Origin: Marinomonas rhizomae
Lineage (GTDB): Bacteria > Pseudomonadota > Gammaproteobacteria > Pseudomonadales > Marinomonadaceae
Direction of reading: 5' to 3'
NCBI RefSeq assembly: GCF_003315485.1
Contig: NZ_QNSE01000002.1
Coordinates: forward strand, 186,001-250,000
DNA length: 64,000 bases
The first letter of the stretch is position 1. The number at the start of each line of letters is the position of its first letter. This document shows, piece by piece, positions 10,918-20,935 of this stretch. The position numbers and the translations under genes are program-made. The notes beneath the pieces are model-generated. The model made no database searches and was not told the DNA's origin. It saw only the letters and a program-made list of their open reading frames with translations.

Positions 10918-12672
10918 TCATTGATTCGAAGACAATAACTGATGCACTTCATAAGCGGCTAGAACAGTAGCTGTTTGTACGTCGTGGCCTGTTATGAAAT
11001 GGTCACCATAAATAGTTTCATCTGGGTATTCAGTAATAAGTTGCATAGGAATGTCTTCGGGCTTGCCTTGAGAAATTAGGCAGGGGAAGCTGTTTATAAT
11101 ACGAAAATTTGTTTCTCCAGCATGCTTCCTATACAGCTCAACCTGTTCATTGTTGAAAGCTAATACACCTGGGATTTTAATCAGCTTTAAAGTAACTAGG
11201 TGAACGAATTCTTCAGCATAAGTCGTCCACTTTTCATCCGCACAGTGACGTAATATTAAGAAAAAGCCTTTCGGTATTGTCCACATATCAAAACCACGAG
11301 GTACGTATCCAGAAAGCGGGCGAGTCCATTCATGCGATGGGTAGCCATGCAAGTTTATATGCAACTGTGCTTGGCTTATTTCTCGTGCTTTATGGCGAAT
11401 TTCTTTTTCATAAAATTCGCCTTTTATTCGGTACTCTAAATCATCGCCTAAGGCGGTATAACGAGCCGCATGATGCATATGATGAGGGTTGTCTTTAATC
11501 AATCTCTGGTGCAGAGCGTAGCCATCAGGGTTTTCTAATGGTGAGATAGTAAAGTGGCTGTCTTTCTGTTGATTAAGCACTTGTGCTGCACGAAGCGTTC
11601 CGACCACACCGGTTGTTTCATTAGCGTGTTGTCCGCCACTGATCATAACAGGAAACTCTGTTCCTTTATGATAGCGAGCGCTTACTTTTCGTCCAGTGAC
11701 TGTGTTGGCAGTAAAAGTATCGCCGGTTATTTTAGCCAGCTCTGTTTCTATTTGTTCCATACTGATTGGAGAATCGGCTATTTCTAAATCCTGCTGACCT
11801 GTTGAACCTTGTATTTTATAAGGTCGAGTTTCTACCTTGATGCTTAGAATGTTTTCATCTGTGTAGTTTATCTCTGGGACGATTTGACCAGGCTGTCCCT
11901 CTCTATCATTTGGAAGGTAGCCAGCTTTGATTTTGAACCATTCCTGCAATGAGAAATAAAAATCTTCGTGTAGAGCTTCACTTAAGCTGATCACTTCTTG
12001 TTTGTATTCCAGTGTTTGCGCTTTCCAAGGTAAGCATACTTGGATATTAAGTTCTTCAAAATATGGCTCGCTATCTGTCCAAGTGTATTGCGCAATAGCT
12101 TCCATACCAGCTAAGAACAAAGATTCATAATCAGTGACAAGGTGCTTGTTAAATACGAGTTTACCTTCAGAATCCGTTGTCTTTAGCCAACCTGTTGGTG
12201 ATAGGTGGGTTTGGCCGATAAGATCTAGGTGCAGATGATTAGGGGCAAAAACCTTATGTTGCGTTTGCACTCCTGTCGCTGAGCGTAAAATCACCTCGTA
12301 ACAATCGGCTGATTCTAGGTTGGCAATAAAATGGATATTGGTTTTACCAACTAGAGTAGAAAGAGGATAAGACTCGAGTAAAAAACGCTTCTCTGAAGCC
12401 GCTTTATGCGTAGGGTAATGCACTTCAATTTGAGTGATTTGACTCGATAACACATCAATGTCTTCTAAAAAGAAGTGTAATAGTGGTTTGTAGGCACTGC
12501 GCAGTTTGGCTTTTACTCCGAAATCCAATAGCGCTGCTTCTGCTTGCTGACGATGCTCTTTATCGGCAAATACCCAAGCTTCAATGAGTTGTCCTTGATA
12601 CTCAGGCTTGCCAAACTGTTCTACTAATTGGTGAGTCGTTGGCGTAATAGTGGTGGAGAAAATATGAGTCAT
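10918..12672 (-). CDS. M14-family zinc carboxypeptidase, cytoplasmic
   Basis: The 584-residue protein has an M14-like catalytic domain in its second half. H349 and E352 (HANE, the HxxE zinc ligands) are followed by ENPDGY at 380-385 and a third candidate zinc ligand, H442, in LHGYPSHEW. ITEYPDET near the end is a candidate for the catalytic-Glu segment. Residues 1-310 are a long N-terminal region without a recognised domain. There is no signal peptide, so it probably acts in the cytoplasm. Its start overlaps the stop of the upstream ABC permease gene by four bases, which couples the two. The natural reading is that peptides or amidated amino acids imported by the transporter are trimmed by this enzyme; the substrate is unknown. 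Confidence 0.75.
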   Translation of the reverse strand: MTHIFSTTITPTTHQLVEQFGKPEYQGQLIEAWVFADKEHRQQAEAALLDFGVKAKLRSAYKPLLHFFLEDIDVLSSQITQIEVHYPTHKAASEKRFLLESYPLSTLVGKTNIHFIANLESADCYEVILRSATGVQTQHKVFAPNHLHLDLIGQTHLSPTGWLKTTDSEGKLVFNKHLVTDYESLFLAGMEAIAQYTWTDSEPYFEELNIQVCLPWKAQTLEYKQEVISLSEALHEDFYFSLQEWFKIKAGYLPNDREGQPGQIVPEINYTDENILSIKVETRPYKIQGSTGQQDLEIADSPISMEQIETELAKITGDTFTANTVTGRKVSARYHKGTEFPVMISGGQHANETTGVVGTLRAAQVLNQQKDSHFTISPLENPDGYALHQRLIKDNPHHMHHAARYTALGDDLEYRIKGEFYEKEIRHKAREISQAQLHINLHGYPSHEWTRPLSGYVPRGFDMWTIPKGFFLILRHCADEKWTTYAEEFVHLVTLKLIKIPGVLAFNNEQVELYRKHAGETNFRIINSFPCLISQGKPEDIPMQLITEYPDETIYGDHFITGHDVQTATVLAAYEVHQLLSSNQ

Positions 12673-13520
12673 CGTGAAGTCCTGCCAGTAGGGTCTAGGC
12701 TGTCACGTAGCCAATCACCTAAAAGGTTCAATCCTAGAACGGTTAACAAGATAGCAAGGCCGGGAAAGACGCTGACCCACCAAGCATTTTGAATATAAGT
12801 ACGGCCATCAGCGAGCATGCCACCCCAGCTCGGTGTTAATGGATCTACGCCAAGGCCTAGAAAGGTCAAACTACTCTCTAGCAAGATGTTATTTGCTACA
12901 TTAAGCGTCATTAAAACGATGACAGGACCAATAAGATTAGGCAGTAAGTGACGGAATAGAATATTAAAATGACTCACGCCAATTGCTTGCGCGGACTGAA
13001 TAAACTCACGATCACGAAGAGATAGTACAGAGCCGCGAACCAATCTTGCGTACTGAACCCATTGGGAAATAATTAATAAAAAAATCATATTAGCTAAACC
13101 GCCACCAACAATAGCGATGAAGGTAATAGCCAACAGAATAAAGGGCATTGCTAATTGAACATCCGCAAAACGCATGACAATGACGTCCCAGAACCCACGA
13201 TAGTAACCTGAGACTAAGCCCATAATAACGCCAAAAATGACGGCACCAGCGACAGATAAAAAACCGACCTGGAGAGAAATTTTGCCACCAGAAACAACAC
13301 GAGCCATTACATCTCGGCCTAGAGGATCTGTGCCAAAGAAATGACCAACATGGGTGAACGGTTCTAATAAACGAGCAGATAAGTTTATTTTATCCGCTCC
13401 TTGAAATAAAAAGTCGGAAAACAGCACTAAAAAACAAATCCCTCCTGTTAGTAAAATACCAAGGATAAACTCCAAGTTTTTATAGCGAGAAAAAGAGGCA
13501 CTAAAACGATTCGCTGACAT
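12669..13520 (-). CDS. Peptide/nickel-type ABC transporter permease, DppC-like
   Basis: The 283-residue inner-membrane permease has the DppC layout: an N-terminal membrane helix, a periplasmic loop containing HFFGTDPLGRDVMARV (the conserved FGTDxxGRD motif) and a C-terminal binding-protein-dependent transport domain with the EAA-like segment EFIQSAQAIGVSHFNILFRHLLPN. It follows the DppB-like gene by seven bases and overlaps the downstream carboxypeptidase gene. It is one half of the translocation pore. Confidence 0.93.
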   Translation of the reverse strand: MSANRFSASFSRYKNLEFILGILLTGGICFLVLFSDFLFQGADKINLSARLLEPFTHVGHFFGTDPLGRDVMARVVSGGKISLQVGFLSVAGAVIFGVIMGLVSGYYRGFWDVIVMRFADVQLAMPFILLAITFIAIVGGGLANMIFLLIISQWVQYARLVRGSVLSLRDREFIQSAQAIGVSHFNILFRHLLPNLIGPVIVLMTLNVANNILLESSLTFLGLGVDPLTPSWGGMLADGRTYIQNAWWVSVFPGLAILLTVLGLNLLGDWLRDSLDPTGRTSR

Positions 13521-13527
13521 ATTGTTA

Positions 13528-14451
13528 TTACTCCGTACGAATGCGTGGGTCGATCAAGCCATACGCAATATCAACCAATAGGTTAACGCTAACGATAAGC
13601 ATGGATAGGATAGTGATAACGGCTTGCAGTACAGGGTAGTCACGACCACTTACGGCATCGAAGGCAAGTGTCCCTAGACCTGGCCAATTGAATACGCGTT
13701 CAATAATGACAATCCCGCCTAATAAACCACCAAATTGCAGGCCAAAGTAGGTAATCAATGGAATCGCACAGTTACGTAAAGCGTGTTTGTAGAGCACTTT
13801 ATTTTCGCTAAGCCCTTTTGCTCTTGCGACCATAATGTATTGCGACTGAAGGGTTTCAAGCATAGACGAGCGAACAAGACGAACATTGGTTGCTGTCAAA
13901 ATAATTGCCATTGTAAAAGCGGGCATTAAGAAGCTAGTAAAACCATCCATACCACTTGGTGGTAACCACTGTAGCCAAATAGAAAAAACTAGAACCAACA
14001 TAAGCCCTAACCAAAAATTTGGAAATGACAGACCAATTAACGACAAAATTCGTATAGTTTGATCAGCCCACTTACCTTTTGATACCGCGGCTTTAATACC
14101 CAGGGGAATGGAAATCGCAATGGATATAATCATAACGGATGCTGCAAGCATTAGGGTTGCAGGTAAAGACTTACTGATAAGGTCTGCGACTGGCGTTCCA
14201 CCCATGAAACTACGCCCAAAATCGAAACTAAATAAGCCTTTCAGAAACTCAAAATACTGCACAAAAAAGGGCTTATTAATGCCTAGTGCTTCTCGAATTA
14301 ACATCAGATCGGCTTCGGTTACACTACCTGCGCCTTGAGTCAGCATAAGAGCTGGGTCTCCTGTTAGACGTATAGCAAAAGCAACGATTAGGGTAACTGC
14401 TAGCAATACAAATACGGCTTGCAGAAATCGTTTCATTAAAAAGTTCGCCAT
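13528..14451 (-). CDS. Peptide/nickel-type ABC transporter permease, DppB-like
   Basis: From the ATG at 14451 the product is 307 residues, normal for DppB-type permeases. An AAGGA ribosome-binding site six bases upstream decides this start over a longer frame beginning at 14505. The N-terminus MANFLMKRFLQAVFVLLAVT and the motif RLTGDPA are family-typical, and the EAA loop reads YIMVARAKGLSENKVLYKHALRN. Six membrane segments are expected. It pairs with the DppC-like protein encoded seven bases downstream. Confidence 0.93.
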   Translation of the reverse strand: MANFLMKRFLQAVFVLLAVTLIVAFAIRLTGDPALMLTQGAGSVTEADLMLIREALGINKPFFVQYFEFLKGLFSFDFGRSFMGGTPVADLISKSLPATLMLAASVMIISIAISIPLGIKAAVSKGKWADQTIRILSLIGLSFPNFWLGLMLVLVFSIWLQWLPPSGMDGFTSFLMPAFTMAIILTATNVRLVRSSMLETLQSQYIMVARAKGLSENKVLYKHALRNCAIPLITYFGLQFGGLLGGIVIIERVFNWPGLGTLAFDAVSGRDYPVLQAVITILSMLIVSVNLLVDIAYGLIDPRIRTE

Positions 14452-14543
14452 GACTTTTCCTTTTAAAAACAATGAGCATTGCTCGTCGATTAATCGACTG
14501 AGCAATGCTGTTTACTTTAGTGAGCTAAGAGAGGTGGAAGAGC

Positions 14544-16073
14544 TTATTCGACGGTTACATCGGTTAAGCGCAAACGGCTATCAGGTACAGGTGTGAAGTT
14601 TTTAACTCTTTTAGATACACCAAAAATAGCATTGAGACTGTACAACGGCATTTCCAAGGCTCTGTTTGCCGTGTAGTTAGCAATGGACTGAAGAATTTCT
14701 AGGCGCTTAGCACGATCCGTAATAGAGCGTTGAGACTCTAATTGTTTGTCTAGTGCTGGGTCACTGTCGTATGGATTCCATTTTTCGCCTGTGTGGTACA
14801 TGAAATACGCCGTATTGTCATAATCCAGTGTCCAACCACCCCAAGATTGTTGGAACATTTCGCCAGTCTTGCCTGCCGGAATAATGTCATTGAGTAATAC
14901 GTTGGTTTCATAAGGCTTAATCGTGGCGTTTAGGCCGATAATTTGTAGGTAACTAGCAACGGCCTGAGAAACTTCATTAAACGTGGCGTTATTACCACGG
15001 ATATCGATTTGTATTTTAGTACCAGGTTTAATGCCTGCTTGTTTAAGAAGTTGCATGGCTTTATTTGGATCATAAGGTAGCGGAGCCATTGATGGGTCGT
15101 CACCAAACGAAATAGCACTTTGGAAACTGGCAATTTGAGCGGCTTGGCCTCCTAAAATAGAATCAATGATTGCCTGACGATCGACACCATAAATTAATGC
15201 TTTCCGGACTTTTTCGTCTTTGGTAATGCCATTTTTAGTATTGAAACGTAATGCGTATACCGTTGGACTGATGGTGGTAATTACTTCAAGGTTCGGGTTT
15301 TTTTCGATAGTGGTAATCATACCAATTGGGATAGTTGGCGGAATAACCAAATCTACGCGTCCAGATTGTAGCTCAGCAACTGCCGTAGAAGGCTCGCTGA
15401 TAAAGCGGTAGTTGAGGTTGGTTAATTTCGGTGCACCACCCCAATGATCTGCATAGGCTTCTAATTTAATACCCACTTTTGGCTCATAAGAGGAGAATTT
15501 AAATGGCCCAGTGCCAACCGGATGTGTGTTGAAAAAATCTTCACCTTTTTCTTGAATGTATTTGGGCGGTACTATCATGGCACCATAACCGGCAAGCTTG
15601 GTAAGTAATACAGGATCCGCTGCTTTTAGATGGAAGTCGACGGTATAGTCATCAATGACTTCGACAGAATCAATCGCTGAATAATTGGAACGCTGAGGGC
15701 CTTTTTTACCTTCATTCCCCATTAAGCGATCAAAGGTAAATTTCACGGCCGCAGCGTTAAAATCTTCACCGTCGTGGAATTTAACATCTTGACGTAATGT
15801 AAAACGAATACGTTTGCTATCGTCGAGTTGCTCCCAAGAGGTAGCAAGTCCCGGCTGCAATTTTAGGTCTGGACCACGATAGGTTAAGCCATCGTAGATG
15901 TTTGTCGCAACGGAAGCCCAATTTACCAAAAAGGTATCAATTGGGTCCCAACTTCCCGGATCTTGTGGTGAAGATACGGTTAATGTGCTGGCAAAGCTTA
16001 AGCTTGCTGCCGTTAGACTACTGGTAATAGCAAGGGCTTTTAATGCCCCCCCTAATGTTCTTTTACTGTTCAT
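14544..16073 (-). CDS. Periplasmic peptide-binding protein, SBP_bac_5 family
   Basis: The 509-residue protein has a Sec signal peptide (MNSKRTLGGALKALAITSSLTAASLSFAS) and then the family-5 solute-binding fold. DPGSWDPIDTF, WEQLDDSKRIRFTLRQDVKFHDGEDFNAAAVKFTFDR and the HPVGTGPFKF signature are all recognisable. Such proteins carry di- or oligopeptides, nickel or glutathione to DppBC-like permeases. It is the second gene of the operon, 46 bases after the fused ATPase gene. The ligand cannot be read from sequence alone. Confidence 0.92.
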   Translation of the reverse strand: MNSKRTLGGALKALAITSSLTAASLSFASTLTVSSPQDPGSWDPIDTFLVNWASVATNIYDGLTYRGPDLKLQPGLATSWEQLDDSKRIRFTLRQDVKFHDGEDFNAAAVKFTFDRLMGNEGKKGPQRSNYSAIDSVEVIDDYTVDFHLKAADPVLLTKLAGYGAMIVPPKYIQEKGEDFFNTHPVGTGPFKFSSYEPKVGIKLEAYADHWGGAPKLTNLNYRFISEPSTAVAELQSGRVDLVIPPTIPIGMITTIEKNPNLEVITTISPTVYALRFNTKNGITKDEKVRKALIYGVDRQAIIDSILGGQAAQIASFQSAISFGDDPSMAPLPYDPNKAMQLLKQAGIKPGTKIQIDIRGNNATFNEVSQAVASYLQIIGLNATIKPYETNVLLNDIIPAGKTGEMFQQSWGGWTLDYDNTAYFMYHTGEKWNPYDSDPALDKQLESQRSITDRAKRLEILQSIANYTANRALEMPLYSLNAIFGVSKRVKNFTPVPDSRLRLTDVTVE

Positions 16074-16119
16074 TTTTCAACTCTCCGTTCTTTTGTGATA
16101 GTTGGATAAACTGTTATTT

Positions 16120-17952
16120 TTATGGTGCGTCAGCAACAAAATGCCCTGGCGCGATTTCTTTGTGTGGAAGGATCCGAGGTTCGTCTCCTACTCGTCTAAC
16201 AGGGCTTGGAATTTCGCCATTTAGGCGACCTAAATCTCGTTTAATGGTTGGGTCAGCAATTGGCACAGCGCTAAGTAAACGTTGCGTGTAAGGGTGAGAA
16301 GGTGTTTCCAAAATTTGTTGGCGAGAACCTAATTCAGCTACTTGACCAAGATATAGAACAGCCACGCGATGGCTCATTTTCTCGACAACAGCCATATCGT
16401 GACTAATAAATAAATACGCGATACCGTGCTCTTCTTGTAGCTCCATAAAGAGGTTAATAATCTGTGCTTGAATAGATACATCAAGTGCTGATAAAGCCTC
16501 GTCGGCAATAATTAACTTTGGATTTGAGGCGAGCGCTCGAGCAATACAGATACGTTGACGTTGGCCACCTGAAAACTGATGAGGATAACGTTTGGCATGT
16601 TCAGCGGTTAACCCAACCCGCTCTAATAGCTCATGGACTCTTTTCTGAATATTCTTTTCTCCACGAATCAAATCGTGAGTTTTGATAGGTTCAGCAATCG
16701 AGAAGCCAATTGTTTTTCTTGGGTCAAGAGACGCCAAAGGATCTTGGAAAATGTATTGTATTTCCTGACGTAAGCGCTGTTTATCGGCTTTACTCATTGT
16801 GGCAAAGGGATTGCCTTCAAAGCTAATGTCACCGCTGGTGGCTTTTTGTAACTGTTGAATGGTTCGACCTATTGTTGACTTGCCGGAACCTGATTCGCCG
16901 ACAAGAGCGAGAGTCTCACCGCGAAAAATATCGAAGCTGACTTTTTCTACCGCATGGACACGATGAGTAACACCGCCAAAAAAGCCTTTCTTACTATCAA
17001 ATCGAGTGACTAAATCTCGTACGGATAAAAGCGGACCATCCTTATATAAAGCTGTATCCTGTGTTTTTTCTTCACCTATTAAACGTGGCGTTTCTCCATC
17101 CATCACTGTAATTGGAAAGCGCTTCGGAAATGCTTCACCTGCCATACTTCCTAGCTTTGGAACCGCTGATAATAAGGCTTTGGTATACGGGTGTTGAGGG
17201 GTGGCAAACAGGTCTTTTACTGCGCCTTGTTCTACCTTTTTACCTTTCCACATTACTACAACATCATCCGCAATTTCTGCAACGACACCCATATCATGAG
17301 TGATAAAAATCACTGCCATGTCGAGTTCCTGTTGAAGGTCATGAAGAATGGTCAAAATTTGCGCTTGGATTGTGACATCAAGAGCCGTGGTCGGCTCGTC
17401 CGCAATGAGGACTTTTGGCCTGCATGCTAACGCCATAGCGATCATTACTCGTTGTCTCATGCCACCAGATAGCTGATGAGGATAACGCTTGAGCATATCT
17501 TCAGCATCAGGAAGACGAACCATTTTTAATAATTTGACACTTTCTTCTAATGCTTCGGCTTTGGAAACTTTTTTATGTAAAGACAGGGATTCTGAAATTT
17601 GATCGCCAATGGTAAAAACTGGGTTTAGCGAGGTCATTGGCTCTTGAAAGATCATCGCAATGTCTTTACCACGTATTGAGCGCATTTCTTTTTGTGAAAG
17701 TGAGAGAAGATCCACTTCTCCCTTATCAGTGGAGAAGAGTATGCGTCCAGTAGGATAGCTAGCACCAGTATTTTCGGCTAAGCGCATAATGGATTGAGAC
17801 GTAACAGATTTTCCTGACCCAGACTCCCCAACGATGGCGAGTGTTCGGCCTGCCATGACAGAGAAATTAAGATTATCAATAACGCGAGATTGACCGAATT
17901 CCACCGATAAATTTTCGACGGTCAGTATTGGAGCGGATGAGATATCTGTCAC
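16120..17952 (-). CDS. Fused DppD-DppF-type ABC ATPase
   Basis: Two complete ABC ATPase domains are joined in one 610-residue chain, as in GsiA/YliA. The first has Walker A GESGSGKS at 42-49 and LSGGMRQRV; the second has another GESGSGKS and FSGGQRQRI, each with a matching ADE Walker B. Each half ends with an oligopeptide-ATPase C-terminal segment ([12 protein letters not shown] and [12 protein letters not shown]). It is the first gene of the operon (ATPase, binding protein, two permeases, carboxypeptidase). The start is a GTG at 17952 with AAGGA seven bases upstream. A divergent LysR gene lies 206 bases away. Confidence 0.93.
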   Translation of the reverse strand: MTDISSAPILTVENLSVEFGQSRVIDNLNFSVMAGRTLAIVGESGSGKSVTSQSIMRLAENTGASYPTGRILFSTDKGEVDLLSLSQKEMRSIRGKDIAMIFQEPMTSLNPVFTIGDQISESLSLHKKVSKAEALEESVKLLKMVRLPDAEDMLKRYPHQLSGGMRQRVMIAMALACRPKVLIADEPTTALDVTIQAQILTILHDLQQELDMAVIFITHDMGVVAEIADDVVVMWKGKKVEQGAVKDLFATPQHPYTKALLSAVPKLGSMAGEAFPKRFPITVMDGETPRLIGEEKTQDTALYKDGPLLSVRDLVTRFDSKKGFFGGVTHRVHAVEKVSFDIFRGETLALVGESGSGKSTIGRTIQQLQKATSGDISFEGNPFATMSKADKQRLRQEIQYIFQDPLASLDPRKTIGFSIAEPIKTHDLIRGEKNIQKRVHELLERVGLTAEHAKRYPHQFSGGQRQRICIARALASNPKLIIADEALSALDVSIQAQIINLFMELQEEHGIAYLFISHDMAVVEKMSHRVAVLYLGQVAELGSRQQILETPSHPYTQRLLSAVPIADPTIKRDLGRLNGEIPSPVRRVGDEPRILPHKEIAPGHFVADAP

Positions 17953-18158
17953 TAAATAATCCTTACTATCAAGATGCGTTCGGCACAGGCGCTTTAGTTA
18001 AATCACCACCTGTTAAGTGAGTGTTTGGAAAACTACCTAAGCTATTTTTAAAGTTCTTATTCTTTACCTACTTTCATAATGTTTATTTAATGTGATGACT
18101 TCCACTTATATTATCGTATGCTTAATAAATAAATGTTATTGAATTCGAAGGTTGTTGT

Positions 18159-19085
18159 ATGAAATTCAGACAGGTAGAGGCATTTCGTTACATCATGTTG
18201 CGAGGAACAACGGCCGCAGCGGCGGCTGAAATGCATGTTTCTCAGCCTGCAGTAAGCCGTTTACTTAGCGATCTTGAGCATTCGTTAGGTTTTTCGTTGT
18301 TTGATCGTCGCAAAGGTCGTTTACACCCAACTCATGAAGCCGCTGAATTTTTCCGTTCCGTCGAGGAAAGCTTTTTGGGACTTGAAAAGTTGGAATCGGT
18401 AGCATCAAAAATTCGTACCCGAACGCCAAGTGAATTAAAAATCGCAAGTACATCCGCGATTGCGACTTCCTTATTGCCGCTCGCTTTGCAGGAGCATAAA
18501 AAATTCTTTCCTGAGGAACACGTTACTATTCATACGGATAGCATGGCTGAGTTGGTTATGAAGCTACAGACTAATTCGGTTGATTTAGCAATAGGATTGG
18601 AATTGCCTCAACTAATCGGTATCGAGCGAGAGTTCATTGGCAATGCTCGGTTTGTTTTCGCGGCTCGATCGGATCATCCATTAGCTAAAAAAGAAACGAT
18701 TTGTGCACACGATTTAATTGGAGAAACGGTATTGACCGTAGTCGACAATTCGCCTGTTTATTGGAGTGAGCTAGGTGGTGTATTAAGCTCGGTTAAGTCT
18801 CAGATTAAACAACGAATTATGATAGACACATCTCACACTGGCTATGCCATGATTGCGGCTGGTTTAGCTGTAGCGGTATTAGAGCCTTTTGCAGCGCGAG
18901 TTTGGGAAGGGAATGGTGTGGTCATTCGTCCGTTTGAACCAGCTATTTATTATCCTTATGGACTGGCCTATCCAACAAATACACGGCAACATAAGTCTCT
19001 ATTTAGTTTTACTCAGTCTATTCAAAAGGTTGCTAAAAATATGCGCGAGTTTGATAACGATTGTGTGGTCATGCAAAAACAATAA
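18159..19085 (+). CDS. LysR-family transcriptional regulator
   Basis: The 308-residue protein begins with a LysR winged helix-turn-helix (MKFRQVEAFRYIMLRGTTAAAAAEMHVSQPAVSRLLSDLE), then a type-2 periplasmic-binding-like effector domain from about residue 92. It is transcribed away from the peptide-transporter operon across a 206-base intergenic region. This is the classic arrangement for a LysR protein controlling its divergent neighbour. GAAGG upstream of the ATG is a good ribosome-binding site. The inducer is unknown; an amino acid or peptide fits the context. Confidence 0.9.
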   Translation: MKFRQVEAFRYIMLRGTTAAAAAEMHVSQPAVSRLLSDLEHSLGFSLFDRRKGRLHPTHEAAEFFRSVEESFLGLEKLESVASKIRTRTPSELKIASTSAIATSLLPLALQEHKKFFPEEHVTIHTDSMAELVMKLQTNSVDLAIGLELPQLIGIEREFIGNARFVFAARSDHPLAKKETICAHDLIGETVLTVVDNSPVYWSELGGVLSSVKSQIKQRIMIDTSHTGYAMIAAGLAVAVLEPFAARVWEGNGVVIRPFEPAIYYPYGLAYPTNTRQHKSLFSFTQSIQKVAKNMREFDNDCVVMQKQ

Positions 19086-19096
19086 GCCCAATGTCA

Positions 19097-19504
19097 TTAC
19101 AAAGTGTTGATTTTACTCAAAATCGCCAATACGCCATTGGTTCTCGAGCTGGTTAGATAACTTGATAAGTTAAGTTCCGCCAGCTCTGCTGTTAAATCCA
19201 TTTTCTGAATATCCACGAGTGTTTTTCCTTCTACCAAACTCAATATAGCAACGAGCACACCACGCATGAGTTTGGCGTCGCTGTCGGCTTTGAAATATCG
19301 TAGGCCATCTTTTTCTTCAATGATTAGCCAAACCGCGCTTTCACAGCCTTTTACTTTGTTTTCTTCGGTTTTTTCTTCAGTAGGCAATCTTGGTAGTGTT
19401 TTGCTTAATGTCACCAAGGTTTTGAAGGTTTCTTCTTTACTACGGCAAGCTTGCAGCTGGGCTTTTATGTTTACTGGCTTTTGTTGTCCTAAAGAGTCTG
19501 TCAT
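19097..19504 (-). CDS. csdE: SufE-family sulfur acceptor, CsdE-like
   Basis: The 135-residue protein accepts persulfide sulfur from a cysteine desulfurase. The catalytic Cys54 lies in the family motif VKGCESAVW, and the C-terminal half keeps the ARTNGVxA-type end (LTSSRTNGVLAIL). Its gene starts six bases after the stop of the cysteine desulfurase gene, so the two are co-expressed. Its end converges with the LysR gene across only 11 bases. CsdE rather than SufE is preferred because no sufBCD genes are present and tcdA is in the same region. Confidence 0.87.
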   Translation of the reverse strand: MTDSLGQQKPVNIKAQLQACRSKEETFKTLVTLSKTLPRLPTEEKTEENKVKGCESAVWLIIEEKDGLRYFKADSDAKLMRGVLVAILSLVEGKTLVDIQKMDLTAELAELNLSSYLTSSRTNGVLAILSKINTL

Positions 19505-19510
19505 TACTTG

Positions 19511-20728
19511 TTACTCGTCGTTTAATAGATCGATGGCTTCTAGAAGAACATCGCAGAAGCGGTTGGCTTCTTCCATGGTGTTGTAGCAGGCGAAAGAGGC
19601 TCGTAAGGTTCCTGCTACGCCAAGTTGCGCCATTAATGGATGGGCACAGTGACTGCCAGCTCGAACCGCTACGCCTTGGCTATCTAGATAAGCATTCAAA
19701 TCCAAAATATGAATATTGGGTACACTTAGGGATACTAATGTGGTGTTTTTTTCTGGCGAATATATGTCAATGCCACCTTCTTTTTGAAGGCGCGAATAGA
19801 CATGCGAGGCTAGTGATTGTTCCCAAGCTAATAAGGCGAGACGATCTTGAGCGTTAAGAAAATCACACGCTGCCGCCAAGCCAATCACACCTTCAATGTG
19901 TGGTGTTCCAGCTTCTAGACGGTAAGGCAGCACATTAAATTCAGTGGCTTGATACGAAACATGGCGCACCATTTCGCCGCCGGTTTGGTACGGCAGTAGA
20001 ATTTCTAGAGCATGGCTTTTACCGTATAAAACGCCAATACCTGTCGGTCCATACATTTTGTGGCCAGAGAAAACATAGAAGTCACAGTCTAATGCCTGAA
20101 CATCAACAGGGTGGTGAGCCACCGCTTGGGCGCCATCGACAAGAGTAAAAGCACCTTGTTGCTTGGCATAATTAAGCATTGTTGGCAGCGGTGTGCTTAC
20201 GCCGATGGCGTTGGAAATTTGTGTTGCCGCAAAAATGCGTGTTCTATCAGTGAAGTAGTGGCCAAATTCGGGTTCCCATTTGCCGTTGGACGTTAATGGC
20301 AGAATGCGCAATCGTGCGCCAGTGCGAAAGGCCAATTGCTGCCAAGGCACAAGGTTAGCGTGATGTTCTAAACTGGTAATGAGAATTTCGTCGCCTTTCT
20401 CGAGTAAGTGCTCTAAGCCAAAGGCAACTGTATTGATGGCTTCTGTTGTACCTTTAGTCCAAATTATATGGCTTTGTTCAGGCGCGTTTATAAAGCTTGC
20501 TACAGTGTCGCGGGCTTGTTCAAAACGATTGGTGGCTCGATCACTAAGGAAGTGCGCGCCACGATGAACATTGGCATTGAAGCTTAGATAATAACCTTGA
20601 ATAGCATCCAATACAGATAACGGCTTTTGTGTCGTGGCAGCATTATCTAAATAAGTTAAAGGGTGATCGTAGGCTTGCTGCGACAGGATAGGGAAAAGGG
20701 GGCGAAGCGAGGAAGGATCAAAAGCCAT
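19511..20728 (-). CDS. csdA: Cysteine desulfurase, CsdA/SufS type
   Basis: This 405-residue PLP enzyme removes sulfur from cysteine and hands it to the SufE-type partner encoded next. The PLP lysine is Lys224 in SGHKMYGPTG. The catalytic Cys361 is in the group II motif RAGSHCAHP, which has a short extended lobe. YLDNAATTQKP near residue 27 is the family N-terminal signature. The regulator gene at 20936 is divergent. Pairing with csdE, and tcdA lying 8 kb away on the other strand, support the CsdA assignment over SufS. Confidence 0.88.
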   Translation of the reverse strand: MAFDPSSLRPLFPILSQQAYDHPLTYLDNAATTQKPLSVLDAIQGYYLSFNANVHRGAHFLSDRATNRFEQARDTVASFINAPEQSHIIWTKGTTEAINTVAFGLEHLLEKGDEILITSLEHHANLVPWQQLAFRTGARLRILPLTSNGKWEPEFGHYFTDRTRIFAATQISNAIGVSTPLPTMLNYAKQQGAFTLVDGAQAVAHHPVDVQALDCDFYVFSGHKMYGPTGIGVLYGKSHALEILLPYQTGGEMVRHVSYQATEFNVLPYRLEAGTPHIEGVIGLAAACDFLNAQDRLALLAWEQSLASHVYSRLQKEGGIDIYSPEKNTTLVSLSVPNIHILDLNAYLDSQGVAVRAGSHCAHPLMAQLGVAGTLRASFACYNTMEEANRFCDVLLEAIDLLNDE

Positions 20729-20935
20729 GGATACTCTACTTTATGTTTGAACAATGAGCTGATTTCAACCGATGATAGATTGATTAAAAGCGATGTAATC
20801 AGCCTTAAATTGATGAAATTGTACCTGAACTCCCACCAAAATCGTGAATTATTGGGCTTTTACTTGCGTTTTTTCAAGACAACTATAATGATTGATAACA
20901 GATACTAGATGACAAACTAGAAAAGGTACAAAACG

